A stretch of DNA of 64,000 nucleotides from Oscarella lobularis (Eukaryota > Porifera > Homoscleromorpha > Homosclerophorida > Oscarellidae), in NCBI RefSeq assembly GCF_947507565.1, contig NC_089194.1, positions 62,001 through 126,000 on the forward strand, given 5' to 3'. This document shows positions 51,922 to 63,700 of this stretch, piece by piece (the first letter of the stretch is position 1; every line of letters begins with the position of its first letter). The position numbers and the translations under genes are program-made. The notes beneath the pieces were generated by a model. The model ran no database searches and had not been told where the DNA came from. It worked only from the letters and a program-made list of their open reading frames with translations.

Positions 51922-52840
51922 AAGGGAGAAGGCAAAAGGCACAGGAGAAGGCAAAAGGCAAAGGGAGAAGGCAAAAGGCAAAGGGAGAAGGCAAAAGGCA
52001 AAAGGAAAAGTCAAAAGGCAAAGGGAGAAGGCAAAAGGCAAAGGGAGAAGGCAAAAGGCAAAGGGAGAAGGCAAAAGGCAAAGGGAGAAGGCAAAAGGCA
52101 AAAGGAAAAGTCAAAAGGCAAAGGGAGAAGGCAAAAGGCAAAGGGAGAAGGCAAAAGGCAAAGGGAGAAGGCAAAAGGCAAAGGGAGAAGGCAAAAGGCA
52201 AAGGGAGAAGGCAAAAGGCAAAGGGAGAAGGCAAAAGGCAAAGGGAGAAGGCAAAAGGCAAAGGGAGAAGGCAAAAGGCAAAGGGAAAAGGCAAAAGGCA
52301 AAGGGAGAAGGCAAAAGGCAAAAGGAAAAGTCAAAAGGCAAAGGGAGAAGGCAAAAGGCAAAGGGAGAAGGCAAAAGGCAAAGGGAGAAGGCAAAAGGCA
52401 AAGGGAGAAGGCAAAAGGCAAAGGGAGAAGGCAAAAGGCAAAGGGAGAAGGCAAAAGGCAAAGGGAGAAGGCAAAAGGCAAAGGGAGAAGGCAAAAGGCA
52501 AAGGGAAAAGGCAAAAGGCAAAGGGAGAAGGCAAAAGGCAAAGGGAGAAGGCAAAAGGCAAAGGGAGAAGGCAAAAGGCAAAGGGACAAGGCAAAAGGCA
52601 AAGGGACAAGGCAAAAGGCAAAGGGACAAGGCAAAAGGCAAAGGGACAAGGCAAAAGGCAAAGGGACAAGGCAAAAGGCAAAGGGAGAAGGCAAAAGGCA
52701 AAGGGAGAAGGCAAAAGGCAAAGGGAAAAGGCAAAAGGCAAAGGGAGAAGGCAAAAGGCAAAGGGAGAAGGCAAAACGCAAAGGGAGAAGGCAAAAGGCA
52801 AAGGGAGAAGGCAAAAGGCAAAGGGAGAAGGCAAAAGGCA
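51922..52840. repeat. 20-bp purine-rich tandem array, 46 units
   Basis: The unit is AAGGGAGAAGGCAAAAGGCA. From 51961 to 52840 the period is exactly 20 for 44 consecutive units without an indel; the second unit (51942-51960) is 19 bp. Variants: AAAGGAAAAGTC at 52001, 52101 and 52321; GGGACAAGG in five consecutive units at 52581-52680; scattered GGGAAAAGG. Lysine-rich frames on the plus strand and Leu/Phe/Pro-rich frames on the minus strand are open only because the unit lacks stops. On the cadherin-sense strand the consensus unit contains no adenine. Confidence 0.97.
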
Positions 52841-55800
52841 ACTACTGCAACTACTACAACTACAGCAGCTACTGCAACTACTGCAACTACTACAACTACT
52901 GCAACTACTTCAACTACTGCAACTACTACAACTACTGCAACTACTACAACTACTGCAACTACTTCAACTACTGCAACTACTACTGCAACTACTACAACTA
53001 CAGCAGCTACTGCAACTACTGCAACTACTGCAACTACTACAACTACTGCAACTACTACAACTACTGCAACTACTGCAATGACTGCAACTGCAACTACTGC
53101 AACGACTGAAACTACTGCAACTACTGCAACTACTACAACTACTGCAACTACTACAACTACTACAACTACTACAACTACTGCAACTACTGACACTACTGCA
53201 ATGACTGCAACTGCAACTACTGCAACGACAGAAACTACTGCAACTACTGCAACTACTGCAATGACTGCAACTACTACAACTACTGCAACTACTGCAACTA
53301 CTGCAATGACTGCAACGACTGAAACTACTGCAACTACTACAACTACTGCAACTACTACAACTACTACAACTACTGCAACTACTACAACTACTGCAACTAC
53401 TACAACTACTACAACTACTACAACTACTGCAACTACTGCAACTACTGCAATGACTGCAACTACTACAACTACTGCAACTACTGCAACTACTGCAATGACT
53501 GCAACGACTGAAACTACTCCAACTACTACAACTACTGCAATGACTGCAACTACTACAACTACTGCAACTACTGCAACTACTGCAATGACTGCAACGACTG
53601 AAACTACTCCAACTACTACAACTACTGCAACTACTCCAACTACTTCAACTACTGCAACTACTACAACTACTACAACTACTGCATCTACTGCAACTACTGC
53701 AATGACTGAAACTACTGCAACTACTACATCTACTGCAACTACTCCAACTACTGCAACTACTGCAACTACTGCAATGACTGCAACGACTCAAACTACTGCA
53801 AATACTCCAACTACTACAACTACTGCAACTACTACAACAACTACAACTACTGCAACTACTACAACTACTGCAACGACTGCAACGACTGAAACTACTGCAA
53901 CTACTACAACTACTGCAACTACTTCAACTACTGCAACTACTAGAACTACTAGAACTACTAGAACTACTGCAACTACTGTAACTACTGCAATGACTGCAAC
54001 TACTACAACTACTGCATCTACTGCAACTACTGCAACTACTGCAATGACTGCAACTACTGCAACTACTGCAACTACTGCAATGACTGCAACGACTGCAACT
54101 ACTGCAACTACTGCAACGACTGCAACGACTGCCACAACTGCAATGACTGCAATGACTGCAACGACTGAAACTACTACAACAACTGCAATGACTGCAACTA
54201 CTACAACTACTGCAACTACTGCAACTACTGCAATGACTGCAACGACTGAAACTACTGCAACTACTACAACTACTGCAACTACTCCAACTACTTCAACTAC
54301 TGCAACTACTGCAACTACTACAACTACTGCATCTACTGCAACTACTGCAATGACTGAAACTACTGCAACTACTACATCTACTGCAACTACTCCAACTACT
54401 GCAACTACTGCAACTACTGCAATGACTGCAACTACTACAACTACTGCAACTACTGCAACTACTGCAATGACTGCAACGACTGAAACTACTGCAACTACTA
54501 CAACTACTGCAACTACTCCAACTACTGCAACTACTTCAACTACTGCAACTACTACAACTACTGCATCTACTGCAACTACCGCAATGACTGAAACTACTGC
54601 AACTACTACAACTACTGCAACTACTCCAACTACTGCAACTACTACAACTACTACAACTACTACAACTACTGCATCTACTGCAACTACTGCAACTACTGCA
54701 ACTACTACAACTACTGCATCTACTGCAACTACTACAACTACTGCAACTACTACAACTACTGCATCTACTGCAACTACTGAAACTACTGCAACTACTACAT
54801 CTACTGCAACTACTCCAACTACTGCAACTACTGCAACTACTGCAATGACTGCAACGACTGAAACTACTGCAAATACTCCAACTACTACAACTACTGCAAC
54901 TACTACAACTACTACAACTACTGCAACTGCTACAACTACTGCAACGACTGCAACTACTGCAATGACTGCAACGACTGAAACTACTGCAACTACTACAACT
55001 ACTGCAACTACTTCAACTACTGCAACTACTAGAACTACTAGAACTACTAGAACTACTGCATCTACTGCAACTACTGCAATGACTGAAACTACTGCAACTA
55101 CTACAACTACTGCAACTACTACAACTACTGCAACTACTACAACTACTGCAACTACTGCAATGACTGCAACGACTGCAACGACTGCAACTACTACAACTAC
55201 TGCAACTACTGCAATGACTGCAACGACTGCAACTACTGCAACTACTGCAACGACTGCAACGACTGCCACAACTGCAACTACTAGAACTACTAGAACTACT
55301 AGAACTACTGCAACTACTGTAACTACTGCAATGACTGCAACTACTACAACTACTGCATCTACTGCAACTACTGCAACTACTGCAATGACTGCAACTACTG
55401 CAACTACTGCAACTACTGCAATGACTGCAATGACTGCAACGACTGAAACTACTGCAACTACTACAACTACTGCCACTACTTCAACTACTGCAACTACTGC
55501 AACTACTGCAACTACTACAACTACTGCATCTACTGCAACTACTGCAATGACTGAAACTACTGCAACTACTACAACTACTGCAACTACTACAACTACTGCA
55601 ACTACTACAACTACTGCAACTACTGCAATGACTGCAACGACTGCAACGACTGCAACTACTACAACTACTGCAACTACTGCAATGACTGCAACGACTGAAA
55701 CTACTGCAACTACTACAACTACTGCAACTACTTCAACTACTGCAACTACTAGAACTACTAGAACTACTAGAACTACTGCAACTACTGTAACTACTGCAAT

Positions 55801-57779
55801 GAATGCAACTACTACAACTACTGCATCTACTGCAACTACTGAAGCTACTGCAATGACTGCAACTACTGCAACTACTGCAACTACTGCAATGACTGCAATG
55901 ACTGCAACGACTGAAACTACTGCAACTACTACAACTACTGCCACTACTTCAACTACTGCAACTACTGCAACTACTGCAACTACTACAACTACTGCATCTA
56001 CTGCAACTACTGCAATGACTGAAACTACTGCAACTACTACAACTACTGCAACTACTACAACTACTGCAACTACTACAACTACTGCAACTACTGCAATGAC
56101 TGCAACGACTGCAACGACTGCAACTACTACAACTACTGCAACTACTGCAATGACTGCAACGACTGCAACTACTGCAACTACTGCAACGACTGCAACGACT
56201 GCCACAACTGCAATGACTGCAATGACTGCAACGACTGAAACTACTACAACTACTGCATCTACTGCAACTACTGCTACTACTGCAATGACTGCAACTACTA
56301 CAACTACTGCAACTACTGCAATGACTGCAACGACTGAAACTACTGCAACTACTGCAACTGCTCCAATGACTGCAACGACTGAAACTACTGCAACTACTAC
56401 AACTACTACAACTACTACAACTATTGCAATTACTGCAAATACTGCAATTACTGCAACTACTGCAATTAATGCAACTGCAACTACTGCAACGACTGAAACT
56501 ACTGCAACTACTGCAACTACTGCAATGACTGCAACGACTGCAACTACTACAACTACTGCAACTACTGCAACGACTGCAACGACTGCAACAACTGCAATGA
56601 CTGCAACGACTGAAACTACTGCAACTACTGCAACGACTGCAACGACTGCCACAACTGCAATGACTGCAATGACTGCAACGACTGAAACTACTACAACTAC
56701 TGCATCTACTGCAACTACTGCTACTACTGCAATGACTGCAACTACTACAACTACTGCAACTACTGCAATGACTGCAACGACTGAAACTACTGCAACTACT
56801 GCAACTGCTCCAATGACTGCAACGACTGAAACTACTGCAACTACTACAACTACTACAACTACTACAACTATTGCAATTACTGCAAATACTGCAATTACTG
56901 CAACTACTGCAATTAATGCAACTGCAACTACTGCAACGACTGAAACTACTGCAACTACTGCAACTACTGCAATGACTGCAACGACTGCAACTACTACAAC
57001 TACTGCAACTACTGCAACGACTGCAACGACTGCAACAACTGCAATGACTGCAACGACTGAAACTACTGCAACTACTGCAACTACTACAACTACTGCAACT
57101 ACTGCAACTACTGCTACTACTGCAATGACTGCAACTACTACAACTACTGCAACTACTGAAACGACTGCAACTACTGCAACTACTACAACTACAGCAGCTA
57201 CTGCAACTACTGCAACTACTACAACTACTGCAACTACTTCAACTACTGCAACTACTACAACTACTGCAACTACTACAACTACAGCAGCTACTGCAACTAC
57301 TGCAACTACTGCAACTACTACAACTACTGCAACTACTACAACTACTGCAACTACTTCAACTACTGCAACTACTACTGCAACTACTACAACTACAGCAGCT
57401 ACTGCAACTACTGCAACTACTGCAACTACTACAACTACTGCAACTACTACAACTACTGCAACTACTTCAACTACTGCAACTACTACAACTACAGCAGCTA
57501 CTGCAACTACTGCAACTACTGCAACTACTACAACTACTGCAACTACTACAACTACTGCAACTACTTCAACTACTGCAACTACTACAACTACTGCAACTAC
57601 TACAACTACAGCATCTACTGCAACTACTGCAACTACTGCAACTACTACAACTACTGCAACTACTCCAACTACTGCAACTACTGCAACTACTGCAACTACT
57701 ACAACTACTGCAACTACTACAACTACTGCATCTACTGCAACTACTGCAATGACTGAAACTACTGCAACTACTACAACGA
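52841..57779. repeat. 9-bp ACT-RCA-ACT array in strict triplet register
   Basis: About 4.94 kb of ACTGCAACT / ACTACAACT units with point variants (ACG or ATG for ACT; GAA, TCA, CCA, AGA or GCC at the middle triplet). All length changes are multiples of three, so one plus-strand frame stays open throughout and reads Thr/Ala with occasional Met, Glu, Ser. The open frame starts at a TTG (51875) in spacer DNA, passes through the 20-bp array and runs into the antisense of the cadherin (stop at 57884-57886). Its first in-frame ATG is at 53078, inside the array. No signal peptide or non-repetitive domain is present, so I do not call it a gene. A 447-bp duplication lies near its right end. Confidence 0.95.
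56200..57090. repeat. 447-bp duplication within the 9-bp array (edges approximate)
   Basis: A rare-variant string (ACTGCTCCAATGACTG ... CTATTGCAATTACTGC ... GCAATTAATGCAACTGC) occurs twice. CTATTGCAATT starts at 56421 and 56868, and GCTCCAATG at 56360 and 56807, both 447 bp apart. The copies look identical in the variants they carry. Confidence 0.85.
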
Positions 57780-60700
57780 CAGTTGCACCTTTCCGCTATA
57801 GGGGTCCACAAAAAACGCCGAATTTTTGGGCAGAACTTCGTAACGAATCTCCGCGTTCGATCCCTCATCTTCGTCGACAGCACTGACGCGCAAAACAACA
57901 TCACTAAAGTCGATAGAATCTTTAACTGTCGCTTGATAGGAAGGAAGACTGAAACGAGGAGCGTGGTTATTGATGTCTGTAAGAGTGACTTCGAGGGAAC
58001 AAAAGGCGCTCCGACCTCCACCGTCGTAAGCGCGAATGACTTCTTGGGGCAATCGGTTGGGCGGAATCAACAAATCCGACCCCGAAACGTTCGTGTACAC
58101 ATCTCCAGTTTGATTATCAACGGCAAATTTTCCACCTTCCCTCTCCATTACGTAGTTGACTACACCGTGGTGGAAGTAATCGGGATCGACTGCGGTAACT
58201 CGTGTCACAAACGTACCGAGGGCAGATCCTTCTGGTACGGAGCCCCTGCGCGGACACGGCGAAGCAAACGAAGGATTGTGAGCATTAACGTTGCCGACAT
58301 ATACATCGACAGTTGCGTCGTCGTGAAAATCTCCGTCGAAAACTTGAACGTCCAAAAGGTAATGGCCACTTTGACTTGCACGATTCAAAGTCAATACACC
58401 AGTAAGACGATCCAATGCAAAGACGTTCTGATCGTTTCCACGTTCTACGGAAAACACAAGCGGTGATAGATGGTCCTTGTCAATCGCCCACACTTGACCA
58501 ACAAGGGTCCCTTTCGGAGCCGAGTCACTAACGAGAAATCGATAGCGGTCGTCAACAAAACGAGGAACGACGTCATTAGCATTTGCCACATCCACAAAGA
58601 CTTTGACAACAATGTATTGCGTTGGCCTGCCGAGATCGCGTATGACGACGTCAAACGCATACATACTTGTTTCCTCGTAATCTAGGCGCTTTTTCAACAA
58701 AAGGAATCCTTTGGTCGGATGTGAAGAAAACTTGTCGTCGTACATCTCGGTGACTTTCATAAAGACGAGTTGTCCGTTCGCTCCTTTGTCAGCATCGTAG
58801 GCCGCTATGCTGGTCAGTCTACCGGGCTTGGTCCTCTCATCTACAGTAACCCGTAGACTATTAGTCGCGCTCGAAGTAAGAGTGGGAGCGTTATCATTAG
58901 CGTCTTGCACAACAATGGTCACATCAACGTCGACGAAGTCAACGTCGCAAGAGGAGCAAGCACTGTCGTAAAGGCGAACTGCGAGAACGTACTCCCTCAA
59001 TCTTTCGTAATCAAGAGGAGCATCGACCGTAATTAATCCAAAGAAAGAATCCACATGAAACGCTCCACCAAGGTTGCCATCGACAAAAAAATAATCCAGA
59101 TCTGATACTTGATCGCCGTTAAAAGCAAAGCCTCGAACGCGACCAACTGGAGTTCCCACAGGCGACGATTCTGATACAGCAAACTTGTAGTTTGAGTGCT
59201 CAAAGAAAGGCTTTTTAACAACGTCATCCACTATGAATAAAGTCAAGAAAGCTGTCGTCTTTAGACCTCCGGAATCACTGACTTGAATAGTCAAGTTGTA
59301 GGCGTCCAACATATTCGAGTCGGAGGCACGTGTTAAAACGATATTTCCCGAGTTTTCAATCACAAAAGGATACGACAGCGGAAGATTGAGAAAAGAGTAG
59401 GAGCCGCCACCGACTTGTAAAATGTCCTTCCCATCCTGGATCACATTCCATGATTCACCGTCCTCAGCGTCGATGGCCAGTACAGTGTATACTATCGATC
59501 CTTGACGTAAGTTTTTACGAAGATATCCAGTCATTGGTAGTCGTTCCAAAAACTGAGGATAATTGTCATTGACGTCTGTAACGTTTACTTGAAAGGTCGT
59601 CGCAGCACGACGAATGGGATGAGTAAAGTTAGGGTAAGCAGCTTCAACTGTCAGAATGTACGAATCTCGAAATTCTCGGTCAAGAGGCGCAGCAAGCACA
59701 AGATTTCCTTCATCAGTAACGTTGAAGTCGGTAAAACGAGGTTTTACTTGAAACAACACGTTAACAAAGGCTGACTCGAATATGGTTCCAACAGGACTTG
59801 ATCCTATGGGCGTATCTTCTCGAATCGCGATGCCGCTCTCCAACGAACGAACAAAGCGAAACAATGATGAAACTCTGACAAAAACGAGCGTATACTCCAC
59901 GTGAAAGCCGTCATTGACTTGAACCTGAAGGCGATAAACTGAATCCCCTAAGCCGGACGACCGAGCGACTACAACATGTCCACTGGTGCTATTTATTCGA
60001 AAGTGCCTTCCGTCGTCTCCCGAGTGTATGGAATAACTCAAGGGATACACTCCCCACGCAGTCACTCGTACCACTTCAACATCGCCAGGTGCAACAACGC
60101 TAGCGTGGTAAACGCTACGAAGAAAGCGGGGACGAACGGATCGAATAACTTTAATGTAAACGACAGCTGGATAAAGAGCGGTGAAAGAAGGAGAGCCAAG
60201 ATCCCGTGCTTGAACTGCAATTTCAAGAACGCGAGCGTCACGAAAATTGAGCACAGAAGCTTGAAGTGTAAGTTGTCCCGTTATTGAATCGATAGAAAAC
60301 ATGGAGGCATCGTAGTCATCGGTGATAAAGTATCGCACCTCGCCATTCAAACCGGAATCACGATCGCGAGCGACAACAGACCACAATTTCACTCCGATAG
60401 AAGCTTCTGAAGGAACTCTCCAAACTGTGACTTCGTCTCGAAATTCTGGATCATTGTCATTGACGTCTAGTAGAGATACGATAAGACGAGCTGTCGTACG
60501 TCTATGAAAGGCATCCACTGCGTAAAAACGAAAGACGAGATTTTTCTCCTGCTCGTAGTCAAGCGTTGTTGTCGTGGCAACAAGTCCACTAGCGGAATTA
60601 ATCGAAAAATTCATGGAATGTCCGTGAAAAGTGATTCGATACGGACTGACGACGCGAGGGGAAACCACTGCCCTTCCAACAACATTCGTTTCAACCATCG

Positions 60701-63700
60701 TAACACGATATACATCCTGCGTAAAACGCGGAGGATGACCATCTATTGCATCATCCATCACCCGAACGTGCAGCGTGCTTGATGCCGTCATAACAGTCGA
60801 TCCATTGTCGCTCGCCTTGATGACCAAAGAGTAGAAAGTGACATTTTCAAAGCGCAACGGCGAAATCAAGCGGATGACACCACTCGACTGACCGATTGAA
60901 AAAACTCTCCCAACTTGGTCGAAATTGGAAATTTCATAAGTTATATTACCATTACTTCCTGGCTCATCTTCATCCGAAGCTTGGACAGCAAATATAGGCG
61001 TTCCAACAGCGACACTTTCTCTTATATTCACTTTATAAAAAGACGAGGCAAAAACGGGAGGATGATCGTTCGCATCTGTGACGCGAATGCGAACTTGGAC
61101 GTAATTAGCTCTCGATGGAGAGCCGCCGTCTTCAGCCTTGATAACGATCGGATAATGCGACCGCATTTCCCTGTCGAGACGAGAAAGCAAAACAACTGAA
61201 CCGTTGGACAGTACTCCAAAAAAGGAAGGACACGGATAATTTTCCAATTTCAGACTATATTTCACAGCTCCATTCAATTTTTCATCAGGATCGTTGGCAT
61301 GAACTGAAAGGACTATTGATCCAGGTGAAGCAGATTCGATTACGTCGACCAAATAGAGGCTTTGCTCAAACACTGGGACGTTATCGTTGACGTCGATCAA
61401 AGTCACACAAACAGACGTAGTGGCCATAGACCAACTGCCGCTTGACGAGGCAAACAAATCAATTAAAAGAGTCCCGTTACCAACGAGAGATTCTCTATCC
61501 AATTGGGAGGACACCGACACAAAACCTGTAAGATGATCGACTCGAAACAAATGACTGGACGTCGAGTAGACAACGTCTGACGGCGAAGAAAGCTGACTAA
61601 TAGCCGTCACGTTAACGACAAAGGTTCCAATATCAACGTCCTCCCTCAAGATCGCGTGATAACGAGATGAAAGGAAGAGAGGTGGGGGATCGTAGCGATT
61701 GACGACACGCACTTGAACGGGCAAAAGAGACCGACGTGGATGCGAGCCCCAATCCGTAGCAACGACAGTGAACAAGTGAACGTCTGAAAGATCGTAATTA
61801 ATCGGCTTCTCGATGGTGATCCGCCCAGACATTGAATCGATGGCGAAAATACCCTTATCGTTGTCTCGTATTGAGTAAAAGACTTTCCCATCTCTTTCTA
61901 CATCGGAATCGTAAGCTTTAACCCAAGCAACAAAACTTCCCATTGGGCTGTATTCGTCCATAGAAACTCTCAGAGGTAAACTCTGCGAAAATGCAGGAGG
62001 ATGTCGATTGACAGAAAAAATATTGATGGAATACGTGATTTCGTCGGAAAGAGAAGGAAACACATCTGTTAGGACTCTGACGAGAAGCAGATACCGTCCG
62101 ACACTGACACTTTTAACCAAAGCCACGTGTCCAGTTGTACGATTGACGACGAAACTCCTGTTGAAATCCCTTCCATGTATAGAATAATGTAACGGTGTTG
62201 GGATGACTGAACGTGCTTGTCTCCACGGTTGAATTACAAAGGGTAGGGGCTTGTCTTCAGCAACATCAATAGAGATTACTTTAAGCGGACCAAACGAAGG
62301 TATTTTGGTCCCGTTTGTCGCGACGGCAAGATAAAGGCTGCCAACGACTTTTCGAGAGCGATTGAACGGATTCTCCGCAACAACGTCGAGAACAGCAAAG
62401 GAGGCCGGAAACGCTCTGGCTAAAGACAGTTCTCCAGTAATACTGTTAATTGAAAAGTAGAGAGACGACTGCAGGCTTTGATCATTTATCGGACCACGTA
62501 GCCACCAGGAGTGAAAGTATGGTAACATTCGGTATTCAACCGCAGCATTTGTCCCGGAATCGGCGTGCACAGCGTAAACGGTTGCGATAGTGTTGTTGAC
62601 AAGCATTACAGAGCGACTGCGAAGAGTGACATAATATGGACTTTCGTCAAACATGGGCAAATTGTCGTCAACGTCGACGAGTGTCACAGTTAACGTAGTC
62701 ACGCTGAATAGGTAACGACGTTGAGCTCTACGGTACTCCGCCTGAACGTATAAGACATACTGGCGATTAGCCTCATAGTCGAGTTGTCCGCATTTCGACA
62801 CATTGCCAGTTAATGAGTCAATGTAAAAGGCTCTAGCTTTCGGATCGATCCAAACTAGGTTGTAAATAACAGGCATGTAGCCACGAGCACGAATTTGCAC
62901 AAAGGCTTTATGATCGTTTAGATCTTTTCGAATAGTAACAGCGTAAGATGATTGAGAGAACTGCGGTCTTTCCTCATAGATGTCAATCACTTGGATTTCC
63001 AAGTAGGCAGTCGACGTTGCGTTTCCAATAGAGGCAACAAAGCCTACTTTATGATTTTGTTGCTTCTCGTAATCCAAAGTTTTGCACGATAAAACGCCAG
63101 TTGTACAGTTGATAGTAAACCGAATCGAATCAGTGTCTGAAGTCAGTTGAAAATGAAGAGACCTGTAGCCACCTTCGCTTCTGGTAGATGCAACCAGTGG
63201 CTGGAATAAATGCTTGTAAGGCCGGTTTTCCACAACTTTCGTCACGTAGGGAAGACCGAGAAATTGCGGTCGAAAACCTGGTTGAGCGACAAGGCAATCG
63301 ACAGTCTGTACTCGAATTAGAACAGACGACGGAAGTGAAGGCTCTCCTCGGTCTTTCACAGAAACAAGAAGATCGTAGAAGGGGGCTCCGTAAAAGGTGT
63401 CGCGTTTAGACGTGACGATCCCGTGGATGCTGTCAATGTCGAAGTAAGAATCATTGAGTTCGTATACTACCTGTCCTGCACCGCCTTCGTCCACATCGGA
63501 AGCCGAAACAACGGCAACTATCTCGTCTCCTTCCGTGCACCGCAAAACGATTCCACTGACGTAATCCGATCTCGCAGCTGGAGGGTTGTCATTCTCATCC
63601 AATACAACGACAATGATATTCATCTCCGAAACCAGTGAATCGACGCTATTGTCTTGCACCGTTAGAGTCAAATTGTACCACATCTTTAGCTCGCGATCCA

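Noticed and set aside
51809-53193. Leu/Pro/Phe-rich minus-strand frames over the 20-bp array resembling a membrane protein
   Set aside because: The hydrophobicity follows from the pyrimidine-rich strand of a 20-bp repeat; three frames give the same composition in rotation. Only the non-repetitive tail at 51809-51910 is kept as a weak exon candidate.
53788-56652. A 954-codon minus-strand frame of Val/Ala repeats
   Set aside because: It is the antisense of the 9-bp array in another frame; a pure V/A/I repeat with no other features is not a credible protein.
51875-57886. A 2,003-codon plus-strand open frame: Lys/Gly-rich, then Thr/Ala-rich
   Set aside because: It starts at TTG in spacer DNA, is open only because two stop-free tandem arrays happen to be in phase, has no signal peptide or unique domain, and ends in the antisense of the cadherin.
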